DNA of 64,000 nucleotides from Caballeronia insecticola. GTDB lineage: Bacteria; Pseudomonadota; Gammaproteobacteria; Burkholderiales; Burkholderiaceae. The notes under the pieces are model-generated. The model was not told the DNA's origin and did no database searches. It saw only the letters and a program-made list of their open reading frames with translations. Positions 26,679 through 34,463 of this stretch are shown one piece after another. The stretch covers positions 1,364,001 to 1,428,000 of the forward strand of contig NC_021287.1 of the NCBI RefSeq assembly GCF_000402035.1, written 5' to 3'. How positions within the stretch are numbered: position 1 is the first letter of the stretch; each line of letters starts with the position of its first letter. A program made the translations under genes and the position numbers.

Positions 26679-28052
26679 CTAGTCGCGCGCGCCGTCGAAG
26701 CGCGCGCCGCCCTTGAGCGGCGGAAAGTCGATGGTCACTTCGAAACCCGGCAGCGGCGTGCGGTTGCGCAGGCGCAGCGTGCCGCGCTGACGCGTGACGA
26801 GACGTTGCACGATGGCCATGCCGAGACCCGTGCCGTTCGCCTGCGTGCGCGCCGTATCGACGCGATAGAACGGGCGGGTGATGAGCGCAACCTGATCGTC
26901 GGGGATGCCGCAGCCTTCATCCATCACCGACAGTTCAACCTTGCCGTGCGCCACGCGCGTTTGCAGCGTGATGCGCGCGATGTCGTCGTGCTCGCTGCGA
27001 CCGTACTTGCGCGCGTTTTCGAGCAGGTTGCCGACCACGCGGCGCGCATCCGTCGGATCGCCTTCGATTACCGCGCCCGACGCGAGATCGGTATGCATCA
27101 CGACGCCTTCGTCGGCCTGGAAGCGCGCGGCGAGTTCGCTCGCGATCATCGACAGATCGACGGCTTCCGGCATGCGCTGCATCGGCCGCGCGTAGTCGAG
27201 GAAGCGCCCGATAATCATGTCCATCTGCTCGATGTCGTCGATCATCGCGAGCTTGGTCGCTTCGTCCGACGGACTCATTTCCGTTTCCAGACGCAGGCGC
27301 GCGAGCGGCGTGCGCAGATCGTGCGAGATGCCCGCAAGCATCAGCGCGCGGTCCGCTTCGAGTTGCTCGAGGTCCTGCACCATCTGGTTGAAGCTTCGAT
27401 TCGTTTCCGCCGCGACGCCCATGCCGCGCTCGGGCAGCGGCTCGGGCGACTGTCCCGAGCCGACCTTGCGCGCCGCGAGTGCGAGGCGCGCGAACGGCCG
27501 GTTCACGAGACTCGTGATGAAGGCCGCGCCGAACAGCGACAGCGCGAGCGCGAACACGCCCCAGCCGGCCCATTGCAGGCCGGTGACGGTGTCGAGTTGA
27601 TCGCGGTCGAGCGCGACCCAGTAGTCGTCGTCATCGATCTTGAAGCTGATCCATACGCCGGGAATGTCGTTCACCGACTGCGCGATGATCGTCTCGTTGC
27701 CGAGCCGCCCGCGCACGTCGCGCTCGATCAGCCGGTTGAGCGATTCGTCCGGTTGCAGCTTGTACTTGTCGGTGGTTTCGCGTGGATAGACGCGCACGCC
27801 CTCGTTGCTCTCCAGATCCTGAAGCAGCGCGCGGCGCAGGTCGGGATCGGAATAGAGCAGGGCAGTACGCGTGAGCTTGACGACGGCGACGAGCTGCAAA
27901 GCCACGCGCTGCGCGCGCGGCTCCCGCTCGATCACGCGAAAGCTCTGAAACCAGGCGGTCAGGCTGACCGCGATGAGCAACGCGATCAGCGCGAAGGTTC
28001 GCCAGAACAGGCCGCCGAACGCGAGCGCCAGTAGCCGCCTGTCGATGCGCAT
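26679..28052 (-). CDS. EnvZ-like sensor histidine kinase
   Basis: 457-residue membrane sensor kinase. Helices at about residues 13-37 and 160-182 flank a periplasmic domain of some 120 residues. A HAMP domain follows, then the H-box LMLAGISHDLRTPLARLRLE with phosphorylated His244. The ATPase has the N-box NLLENARKYGR, G1 box DEGCGIPDD and G2 box NGTGLGMAIVQRL. HAMP and H-box wording resemble E. coli EnvZ. It starts 60 bases after the response regulator on the same strand, which is its partner. The signal is not deducible. Related pairs in Burkholderia are annotated OmpR/EnvZ or RisA/RisS. Confidence 0.92.
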   Translation of the reverse strand: MRIDRRLLALAFGGLFWRTFALIALLIAVSLTAWFQSFRVIEREPRAQRVALQLVAVVKLTRTALLYSDPDLRRALLQDLESNEGVRVYPRETTDKYKLQPDESLNRLIERDVRGRLGNETIIAQSVNDIPGVWISFKIDDDDYWVALDRDQLDTVTGLQWAGWGVFALALSLFGAAFITSLVNRPFARLALAARKVGSGQSPEPLPERGMGVAAETNRSFNQMVQDLEQLEADRALMLAGISHDLRTPLARLRLETEMSPSDEATKLAMIDDIEQMDMIIGRFLDYARPMQRMPEAVDLSMIASELAARFQADEGVVMHTDLASGAVIEGDPTDARRVVGNLLENARKYGRSEHDDIARITLQTRVAHGKVELSVMDEGCGIPDDQVALITRPFYRVDTARTQANGTGLGMAIVQRLVTRQRGTLRLRNRTPLPGFEVTIDFPPLKGGARFDGARD

Positions 28053-28112
28053 GGGTCTGTCGGGTTCAGCTCGGTGAAGGGGAGAAAGCGTGACGAAACT
28101 CGCTCAAAACGA

Positions 28113-28838
28113 TCAGGCTGCGCCGTCGGGAATGAAGACGTAGCCGAGGCCCCACACGGTCTGAATGAAACGCGGACTGCTGGGATCGGGCTCGATCAGC
28201 TTGCGCAGACGCGAGATCTGCACGTCGAGGCTGCGGTCGAACACTTCGTATTCACGGCCGCGCGCAAGTTCCATGAGCTTTTCACGCGACAGCGGCTGAC
28301 GGGGATGACGCGCGAACACCTTCAGCACGGAAAACTCGCCGGTGGTCAGCGGAATTTCCTGGCCGTTCTTCGTGAGCGTGCGCGTAGCGAGATTCAAAGC
28401 GAACTCGCCGAACTCGAACACTTCGGTGGTTTCGGACGGCGCGCCCGGCAGTTCGGACGGCGTCTGGCGACGCAGCACCGCGTGAATGCGCGCGACGAGT
28501 TCGCGCGGATTGAACGGCTTCGGCAGATAGTCGTCGGCGCCCATTTCAAGGCCGACGATGCGATCGACATCTTCGCCCTTCGCCGTGAGCATGATGATCG
28601 GCGTACGGTCGTTGCTACCGCGCAGACGGCGGCAGATGGAGAGACCGTCTTCGCCAGGAAGCATCAGGTCGAGCACGAGCAGATCGAAACGCTCGCGCAC
28701 CCAGAGCTTGTTCATGGCCGGCGCATTCTCCGCGACATACACGTTGAAGCCCTGCTCGCCGAGATAGCGGCGGAGCAGATCGCGCAGGCGCGGGTCGTCG
28801 TCGACTACCAGTATTTTTGATGGGTTTTTGGTTTCCAT
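28113..28838 (-). CDS. ompR: OmpR-type response regulator
   Basis: 241-residue response regulator with a receiver domain (ILVVDDDPRLRDLLRRYL, phosphorylated Asp57 in LLVLDLMLPGEDG, Lys in DDYLPKPFNPREL) and a winged-helix DNA-binding domain of the OmpR/PhoB class ending RFIQTVWGLGYVFIPDG. The sequence is closest in wording to OmpR, so the symbol is a homology label and not a claim about porin control. There is no clear SD before the ATG. The best -10 (TAAGAT, 28850-28845) would start transcription almost at the start codon. TGTAAC operators lie directly upstream. Confidence 0.9.
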   Translation of the reverse strand: METKNPSKILVVDDDPRLRDLLRRYLGEQGFNVYVAENAPAMNKLWVRERFDLLVLDLMLPGEDGLSICRRLRGSNDRTPIIMLTAKGEDVDRIVGLEMGADDYLPKPFNPRELVARIHAVLRRQTPSELPGAPSETTEVFEFGEFALNLATRTLTKNGQEIPLTTGEFSVLKVFARHPRQPLSREKLMELARGREYEVFDRSLDVQISRLRKLIEPDPSSPRFIQTVWGLGYVFIPDGAA

Positions 28839-28874
28839 AGGGGCATCTTAGCGCGATTAGCTGGACGTCGAGTT

Positions 28875-28906
28875 TGTAACAAAAGCGAGTGTAACAGTTC
28901 GTTACA
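28875..28906. promoter_or_regulatory. Cluster of three TGTAAC elements upstream of ompR
   Basis: TGTAAC at 28875, TGTAAC at 28890 (15-base period) and the inverted GTTACA at 28901. The last two make the perfect palindrome TGTAAC-N5-GTTACA. The cluster abuts the weak -35 region of the ompR-like gene. GTTACA/GTAAC is the core of several OmpR-family boxes (OmpR, RstA), so autoregulation is plausible. Confidence 0.6.
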
Positions 28907-29082
28907 AAATTTACGGAGGCTGTGGCACGACCTCAGCCTTTGCTGCGTACACTCCTTTACCTAAGCCCGCCATTCGGTAGATACTCCATTACACCAGCAC
29001 GTCGTGCGGCCCGACCAAGCCGCGGCGAGACGCGCGCGAAAAGAATGAGGCTGTCCGGTTGTCGAGCAACGAAGGGAAAAAC

Positions 29083-29475
29083 ATGAAGGGAGCGCGGCAA
29101 CGCGGACCCGTGCGCAGCGAGCGCATTTTCAGAAAGACACTTCTTGCCAGTGCGCTCTATGCAGTACTGAGCACACCTCACGCCTATGCGCAATCGAATG
29201 GTTTCTCGCGCGACAGCACGACAATCGATCGCAGCATCACCAACCCGCCCAATCGCTTCGATGGCCGCATGATTCGCGCGCAGCAGCGCGTGAGCAGAAG
29301 CGCAACCGCGCCCGGTCGCGACCACGACAGCAAGTCGCTCGCAATGCAGTCCATCCAGCAGGTCGACCAGTCGCCGCCCGCGCGCCCGCCGCGCCACACG
29401 GTGATGACTGCCGATGAACGGCGGCTCCTGCGACAGCACATCGAAGAAGCCGTACGCGATCTCTACAAGCGATAG
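29083..29475 (+). CDS. Small secreted protein of unknown function
   Basis: 130-residue protein I do not recognise. A signal peptide is clear: basic start MKGARQRGPVRSERIFRK, hydrophobic LLASALYAVLST, and a probable cut after PHAYA. The mature part is polar and proline/arginine-rich (DRSITNPPNRFDGRM, SPPARPPRHTVM) and looks disordered until a C-terminal helix, TADERRLLRQHIEEAVRDLY. The ATG at 29083 has GAAGGGAAAAAC upstream. An in-frame TTG at 29059 is less likely. It lies 16 bases before the DUF1501 gene, so the two are probably one operon. The C-terminal helix might bind a partner, but this is conjecture. Confidence 0.75.
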   Translation: MKGARQRGPVRSERIFRKTLLASALYAVLSTPHAYAQSNGFSRDSTTIDRSITNPPNRFDGRMIRAQQRVSRSATAPGRDHDSKSLAMQSIQQVDQSPPARPPRHTVMTADERRLLRQHIEEAVRDLYKR

Positions 29476-29491
29476 ACGCCGGCGAGCCGCG

Positions 29492-30451
29492 ATGAACCGA
29501 CGTCAGTTCCTTTCGATGGCCGGCGCATTCGCAGGATGCACGGGCGGCGTCGGCGAGGCGTTCGCTTTGACTTCGTCGTCGCCTGCTTCTGCTTCTAACG
29601 TGCTCGTCATCGTCGATCTCGACGGCGGCAACGACAGCCTGAACACCGTCATTCCGATTGCCGATCCGCTCTATCGAACGCTCAGGCCGGGCCTTGCCAT
29701 ATCCAGGTCGCGCGCCTTGCCGCTCGATGAAAACACGGCGCTGCATCCATCGCTAAGTATGTTGATGAACGTGTGGCATGCGAACGAACTGGCGATCGTG
29801 CAGGGCGTCGGTGTCGATGCGACCGAGCGCTCGCATTACCGCTCACGACAGATCTGGGATACGGCGTCGGACGCGGATGAATATCGTCGCGACGGATGGC
29901 TCGAACGCGCGAACGGCTCCCGTGCCTCGATGCAGGACGTGGTTGCTTCAGGAAGTTTCGTCGCTGCGTGCGAGGCCGCTGCGAGGCGCATCGCCGCGCG
30001 CGATGTGCACGACGCGCCGGACAGCGTGAACGTGATCCGGCTCACGCTGCATGGCTTCGACACGCATGAGAATCAGGCGCAGCGGCATGCGTGGTTGCTG
30101 ACTCAGCTCGCCGAAGGGCTGGCCTTGTTGCGCACGACGTTGATCGCATCCGGCGACTGGCGACGCACGCTCGTCATGACGCGTTCGGATTTCGGACGAT
30201 CCGCGCGTGAAAACGCCGCGAGGGGAACGGAGCATGGCGCGGCCGCTTCGCACTTCATGCTGGGCGGCAACGTTCGCGGCGGATTGTTCGGTGCGCCGCC
30301 GCGTCTCGATGCGCTCGACGCCGCCGGCGGCCTTGTCGTAGGCATCGACTTCAGAAGCTTCTATGCGACCGCGCTCGCGGCGTGCGGGCACATCGATCCT
30401 GCATCGGTCTTCGGTGGGCGCTTCGAGCCGCTGCCGCTGTTGCGCGCCTAG
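29492..30451 (+). CDS. DUF1501 family protein, Tat-exported
   Basis: 319-residue protein of the DUF1501 (sulfatase-like alkaline phosphatase fold) family. The N-terminus MNRRQFLSMAGAFAG is a twin-arginine-type signal (RRQFL then a hydrophobic stretch). The core has VLVIVDLDGGNDSLNTVIPI, GLAISRSRALPLDENTALHPS, MNVWHANELAIVQGVGV and ERSHYRSRQIWDTAS, all family hallmarks, followed by HGFDTHENQ and TRSDFGRSARENAARGTEHG. Function is not established for the family. It is shorter than many members, and the usual neighbouring DUF1800 gene is absent, with the small secreted protein taking that position. Its last four bases overlap the convergent gene. Confidence 0.88.
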   Translation: MNRRQFLSMAGAFAGCTGGVGEAFALTSSSPASASNVLVIVDLDGGNDSLNTVIPIADPLYRTLRPGLAISRSRALPLDENTALHPSLSMLMNVWHANELAIVQGVGVDATERSHYRSRQIWDTASDADEYRRDGWLERANGSRASMQDVVASGSFVAACEAAARRIAARDVHDAPDSVNVIRLTLHGFDTHENQAQRHAWLLTQLAEGLALLRTTLIASGDWRRTLVMTRSDFGRSARENAARGTEHGAAASHFMLGGNVRGGLFGAPPRLDALDAAGGLVVGIDFRSFYATALAACGHIDPASVFGGRFEPLPLLRA

Positions 30452-31338
30452 CGCGTGCGCCACGTGATCCACAGCTTGCGGATCGGCGTGAGCGAAATGC
30501 GCTGATGCAGCACCTGAAAATTTTCCCGTTCGATCTCGTCGAACAGCGCGAACGACAGCGCCGCCTGCGCGCGCAGGACGCGCTGCGCGGCGCGCTCGGC
30601 GGGCGGAATGGCGGCGAGCGCATCCTGCAGCGCGCGGCGGGCGCGATCGACCTGAAAGCGCATGAGCGCGATGAACGCATCGCCGTATTTGCGATTGAGG
30701 ATGTCCGCGGCCGTCACGTTGAAACGCTGCAACTCGTCGATGGGAATGTAGATGCGCCCGTTCCGCGCATCGTCGCCGATATTTTGCACGCGCTCGGCAA
30801 GCAGCAGTGCCGAGCCGAGCGGGGCGGCCCAGGCAGCGGCGTGCTGCGGATCGCGCGCGGTAATGCGGGCCACGACCGTCGCGAAGGCGCCGCCCGTCTG
30901 CTCCAGATAGCGCCGGAGGCCGGGCCAGTCGAGATAGCGCGCCTGATCGAGATCCATGCCGAAGCCATCGACGAGCGCGGCGAGCGACGCGCGGCCTGCG
31001 TCGTCAAGGAGCACATGCGCCGGTTCGCGCGCGTGCGCCCGCAGCGCTTTGGTCACCGGATGCGTCGGTTCGCCGCCGTCGAGCCGGCCGAGTTCGCTTT
31101 GCCACCACGCATGTTTCGTGCGGCCGATGGTCGGATCGCTGGTCTCCTTCGCCGTCTCCTCGAGCTCGCGATGGAGCGCGAACAGCGCGGTCAAAAGCGG
31201 TCGCTGCGCCGCCGGCGCGCGTCGCAGCGCGTAGTACGTGCCGGAGCCATCGGGTGCGGCCTTTTGCTGGCAGTAGTCGTCGAAATTCACGAACTTGAAT
31301 TGGGGGATCGAAGGAAGGGCGCGGCTGGCGGCTTGCAT
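30448..31338 (-). CDS. Squalene/phytoene synthase-fold protein with degenerate aspartate motifs
   Basis: 296-residue protein of the squalene/phytoene synthase superfamily. VNFDDYCQQKAAPDGSGTYYA and TKHAWWQSEL match the HpnD-like subgroup. The first catalytic motif, normally DDVVDE or DDIADE, reads ELEETAKETSD (residues 58-68), and the second, normally RDVxEDxxxGR, reads QNIGDDARNGRIYIP (185-199). The diphosphate-binding aspartates of motif 1 are gone and one of motif 2 is Asn. Mitochondrial NDUFAF6, a complex I assembly factor, is a non-catalytic member of the same fold, so an assembly role is conceivable. No hopanoid genes are nearby. Confidence 0.85.
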   Translation of the reverse strand: MQAASRALPSIPQFKFVNFDDYCQQKAAPDGSGTYYALRRAPAAQRPLLTALFALHRELEETAKETSDPTIGRTKHAWWQSELGRLDGGEPTHPVTKALRAHAREPAHVLLDDAGRASLAALVDGFGMDLDQARYLDWPGLRRYLEQTGGAFATVVARITARDPQHAAAWAAPLGSALLLAERVQNIGDDARNGRIYIPIDELQRFNVTAADILNRKYGDAFIALMRFQVDRARRALQDALAAIPPAERAAQRVLRAQAALSFALFDEIERENFQVLHQRISLTPIRKLWITWRTR

Positions 31339-31595
31339 CGCCGGCTGCGGTTTTTGTCGTGAGGCGCCAGGATGTCACGCGTCGGGCGCCCATTTTATCC
31401 GGCCAGGCGCGGCTTCGCTGCGCGGCCGCGGCAACACGCGGTGCGCGGACACCGCCACGCCGATGTCCGCGCATGTGCGCCGTACCACTGACGGCGCCTG
31501 ACGAGCGCGCAACACTGCCGCAATCCGTCCGAGCGACGATCCCCGAACGACGATCCATTTCCGCGCGCGATCCGCGCATGAAGCCGGGAGGCGCC

Positions 31596-31982
31596 ATGGC
31601 CCTGAGCAAAACCGAGAACAAGCAATTCGGCGATAAATGCCTGCCGTTCCTCGTGAAGAGCGTGGCGACGGATTTCGGCTTCGACTTTCGCGTGTGCCCG
31701 CGCCAGATGCACGTCTCGCCGACGGTCGGTCTGCATATCACCGCGAACCGAAGCACCGGCGCGAGCCTTTCTTATCCGCTCAATGTGTTTGTATTCTGGC
31801 AACCGTCGGGCGTGCGGCAGTTCCTGTCGCACGTAGACCGGCCGATTGCCGCCGCGCGCGCGAGCGAGCGTTTGCCGGAGGAAATCAGGCGCGTGATGGG
31901 GCAATCGGGCGTCGACTTCGCGGGGCGTTCGCAGGCGAAGGGCGAGGTGATGATGGTCGAACTGGGCGATATCAGCGTCTAG
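31596..31982 (+). CDS. Conserved hypothetical protein, 128 residues
   Basis: A protein starting MALSKTENKQFGDKCLPFLV that I do not recognise. It has no signal peptide or membrane helix. The composition is globular (DFGFDFRVCPRQMHVSPTVG, ANRSTGASLSYPLNVFVFWQ). Two cysteines are at residues 15 and 34. The ATG has GGGAGGCGCC directly upstream, which supports it as a real gene, and codon use is like the neighbours. It lies between the synthase-fold gene (divergent) and tRNA-Leu (convergent), with the tRNA terminator beginning 14 bases after its stop. No functional hint comes from the context. Confidence 0.75.
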   Translation: MALSKTENKQFGDKCLPFLVKSVATDFGFDFRVCPRQMHVSPTVGLHITANRSTGASLSYPLNVFVFWQPSGVRQFLSHVDRPIAAARASERLPEEIRRVMGQSGVDFAGRSQAKGEVMMVELGDISV

Positions 31983-31995
31983 TTCTGCGTCCATC

Positions 31996-32030
31996 AAAAC
32001 AAAAACCCCTTTGCCGATGGAAAGGGGTTT
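31996..32030 (-). terminator. Terminator of tRNA-Leu
   Basis: On the minus strand AAACCCCTTT pairs with AAAGGGGTTT around an eight-base loop and is followed by TTGTTTTGATG. It starts 5 bases after the tRNA CCA end and also faces the hypothetical gene. Confidence 0.85.
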
Positions 32031-32034
32031 CGGG

Positions 32035-32121
32035 TGGTGCGAGGAGGGGGACTCGAACCCCCACACCCTTGCGGGCGTCAGGACCTAAACCTGGTGCGTC
32101 TACCAATTTCGCCATCCTCGC
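32035..32121 (-). tRNA. tRNA-Leu (anticodon TAG)
   Basis: 87 bases including an encoded CCA. The acceptor stem is GCGAGGA/TCCTCGC with discriminator A. The D-arm contains AAATTGGTAGACGC, the anticodon loop reads TTTAGGT (TAG), a long variable arm follows as expected for leucine, and the T-arm is GGGGGTTCGAGTCCCCC. It is a single-gene transcription unit ended by the hairpin at 31996-32030. Confidence 0.97.
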
Positions 32122-32412
32122 GTCACGGCGGATGTTCCGGGATCGCTTGGGGTTTCGTGGCCGCCGATTCAGCATTTCCGAAGCCCGGCGATCCGCCGTG
32201 TCCGGCACCAGTCCAAAGTGCCGAGCCGGAGATTCTAACCGATTCGTCTGGCAATGTCTGCGGATTTGCGTCGCCGCCCGGACGTTGAGAGTGGCATGTG
32301 AATCGCTTCGGTGAAACGCGATTCCCGCCATACGCAGCGCAGGATTGCGGCATCCCGATACGCTGCCTACAATCCCGCTCATCCCTCCGTTTTATCGTCC
32401 CGACATTCCTTC

Positions 32413-32796
32413 ATGGCTCGCAACGCGCGCAATCGCTTCGTCGCATGGCTCGGCATCGCCGCCATGTGGCTCGCCATTGTCGCGCCGGTCATCGGACAGA
32501 CGCTCGCCGCGCGCGATCCGCAAGCGGCACTCTGCACGGTCGATGCGCACGAAGCCCACGGTGCCGTTGCGCAAGACGATGCAGCGCCTGCCGGACATCA
32601 CGATGCCGCGAGCCATTTCGACGCCTGCGCCTATTGCGGCCTGCTCGCGCATCATCTTCCGGTGGCAGCCGGCATCGCGCCGGATGTCGCGCGCATCGAA
32701 CGCGTCGTGCGCGTGGCGACACATGCAAGCGTCGATTCCGTCTGCGCAAAGTCCTTCAATGCCGCGTGTCCGCGCGCGCCTCCCGTTCTCGTCTGA
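32413..32796 (+). CDS. DUF2946 family protein
   Basis: 127-residue small exported protein of the DUF2946 family. The N-terminal helix FVAWLGIAAMWLAIVAPVIG may be an uncleaved anchor. The core is CTVDAHEAHGAVAQDDAAPA followed by SHFDACAYCGLLAHHLP, with several His and a CxxC pair suggesting metal contact. DUF2946 genes in proteobacteria usually adjoin TonB-dependent copper receptors or PepSY proteins. Here a PepSY gene follows 184 bases downstream. An upstream in-frame start at 32311 lacks an SD and would add 34 non-hydrophobic residues. Function as a metal-handling protein is inference. Confidence 0.82.
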   Translation: MARNARNRFVAWLGIAAMWLAIVAPVIGQTLAARDPQAALCTVDAHEAHGAVAQDDAAPAGHHDAASHFDACAYCGLLAHHLPVAAGIAPDVARIERVVRVATHASVDSVCAKSFNAACPRAPPVLV

Positions 32797-32979
32797 AGCT
32801 GTCTTTCGTCTTGCCGCAGCGCATCGCGACCACGCATTTCCGGAACCGGGAATAGCGCCGCCGCGCTTGCGATACTGTATTCGGGACGCCGCTGCGGCGC
32901 GCCGAATACTCCATGTGGATGCGCCCATCGCTTAGCCGGTGCGCAGCGTCCGCATCGCACACATTCAACGAGAATCGCC

Positions 32980-34440
32980 ATGCTTGCACCCAACTCAACC
33001 GTGGCCGCCGCCGCGTCGAATGCGGATGCCATCGCGCATCGCCGCACGCTCTGGCGCTGGCATTTCTATGCGGGCCTCTTCGTGATGCCGCTGCTGCTCG
33101 TGCTCGCGATCACGGGCACCATCTATTGCTTTCAGCCGCAGATCGAACCGCTGCTTTATCGCGACCGGATGGTCGTCGCGGACACGCACGGCCCGCAACT
33201 TTCGCGCGATGTCCTGCTCGCGAAGGCCGCCGCGAGCGAGCCGCGCGGCGCCGTGCCGACGCTCGCGCAGATCGAAACGAACCGCACGCGTAGCGCGGAA
33301 TTCGTGTTTCGCCTGCCGTCCGGCGAGAGCGAAAGCGTCTACGTCAATCCCTACGACGGCGCGGTGCTCGGCACGCTTTCCGTCGAGCACCGGCTGATGA
33401 AGCAGGTGCGCAATCTGCATCGGGGGCTGATGCTCGGCAAGACCGGCGAACTCCTGATGGAACTGGCCGGCTGCTGGACGCTCGTGATGATCGGCACGGG
33501 CATCGCGCTGTGGTGGCCGGATCAGTGGCCCGATCGCGCGAAGGCGCGCCAGGGCGGCGTATGGCTGCCGCGGCTGTCGCTCGAGGGGCGCGCGTGGTGG
33601 CGGGATCTGCATGCCGTCGGCGGCATCTGGCTCGCGGCGGGCGCGCTTTTCTTCGTGCTCTCCGGGCTGCCGTGGTCGGGTTCGTGGGGTAAGGAGTTCA
33701 AGGCGCTCGCGACATCGGCATCGCTCGGCTATCCGAAGGGCGCGTGGGGTCAGGCGCACGTCCATTCGACCGCGCCCAGTGCGGCACAGCAAGCAGCGAA
33801 GCCCGCCGACGAACACGCGATGCACGGCATGTCCATGAAAATGGACGACCTGCCGCTCAAGCAGACGCCGTGGGCCGTGGGCGCGACGACCGTGCCGGGC
33901 AGCGCGGACGTATCGACGCCGGCCGCGCGCGTATCAATCGACGATATCGTCGCGCTCGCGTCGAGGAACGGCGTCGCGGACGACTACGGCATCGCGCTGC
34001 CGAACGCGCCGACAGGCGTCTACACCGTGTCGTATTTCCCCGCCGATCCGCGCGCCGAACGCACGCTACATATCGATCAATACAGCGGCCGCGTGCTGTC
34101 GGACATCGGCTATTCAGGCTATGGCCGCGTCGCGAAATGGATTTCGTACGGCACGTCGCTGCACATGGGGCGTTACTTCGGGCTCGCGAACCAGATCGTC
34201 TGCTCGGTCATTTCGCTGGGGCTCGCCACGCTGGCCGTGAGCGGCTTCGTCATGTGGATGAAGCGTCGTCCCGCACGCGCGCTCGGTGCGCCGACGCGAC
34301 CGGTCAGGCGTCCGCCGATGCGCGTCTGGCGCGGCGGTCTCGCCCTGGTCGGCGTGATCTTCCCGCTGATGGGCGCGACGATGCTCGCCGTCTGGTGCTT
34401 CGACCGGCTCGCATTCGGCGCGAAGCGCACGCTTGCCTGA
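32980..34440 (+). CDS. PepSY-associated transmembrane protein (iron/copper uptake reductase-like)
   Basis: 486-residue inner-membrane protein of the PepSY_TM family. The first helix WHFYAGLFVMPLLLVLAITGT and the following TIYCFQPQIEPLLY are hallmarks, as are VRNLHRGLMLGKTGELLMELAG, a WWRDLHAVGGIWLAAGALFF helix and RYFGLANQIVCSVISLGLAT. Relatives include siderophore-iron reductases. A loop before the third large block has the His/Met-rich HAMHGMSMKMDDLPLK, which looks like a copper ligand cluster. The DUF2946 gene lies just upstream, but no TonB-dependent receptor is present between them, which would be the usual arrangement. Confidence 0.87.
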   Translation: MLAPNSTVAAAASNADAIAHRRTLWRWHFYAGLFVMPLLLVLAITGTIYCFQPQIEPLLYRDRMVVADTHGPQLSRDVLLAKAAASEPRGAVPTLAQIETNRTRSAEFVFRLPSGESESVYVNPYDGAVLGTLSVEHRLMKQVRNLHRGLMLGKTGELLMELAGCWTLVMIGTGIALWWPDQWPDRAKARQGGVWLPRLSLEGRAWWRDLHAVGGIWLAAGALFFVLSGLPWSGSWGKEFKALATSASLGYPKGAWGQAHVHSTAPSAAQQAAKPADEHAMHGMSMKMDDLPLKQTPWAVGATTVPGSADVSTPAARVSIDDIVALASRNGVADDYGIALPNAPTGVYTVSYFPADPRAERTLHIDQYSGRVLSDIGYSGYGRVAKWISYGTSLHMGRYFGLANQIVCSVISLGLATLAVSGFVMWMKRRPARALGAPTRPVRRPPMRVWRGGLALVGVIFPLMGATMLAVWCFDRLAFGAKRTLA

Positions 34441-34463
34441 GCGGCGTGCGCGCGCCGCCCGGC

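Noticed and set aside
32797..32979. Possible small gene between DUF2946 and PepSY
   Set aside because: Only shadow frames with no motif or SD. It is simple intergenic DNA with a GC-rich inverted region near 32886-32909.
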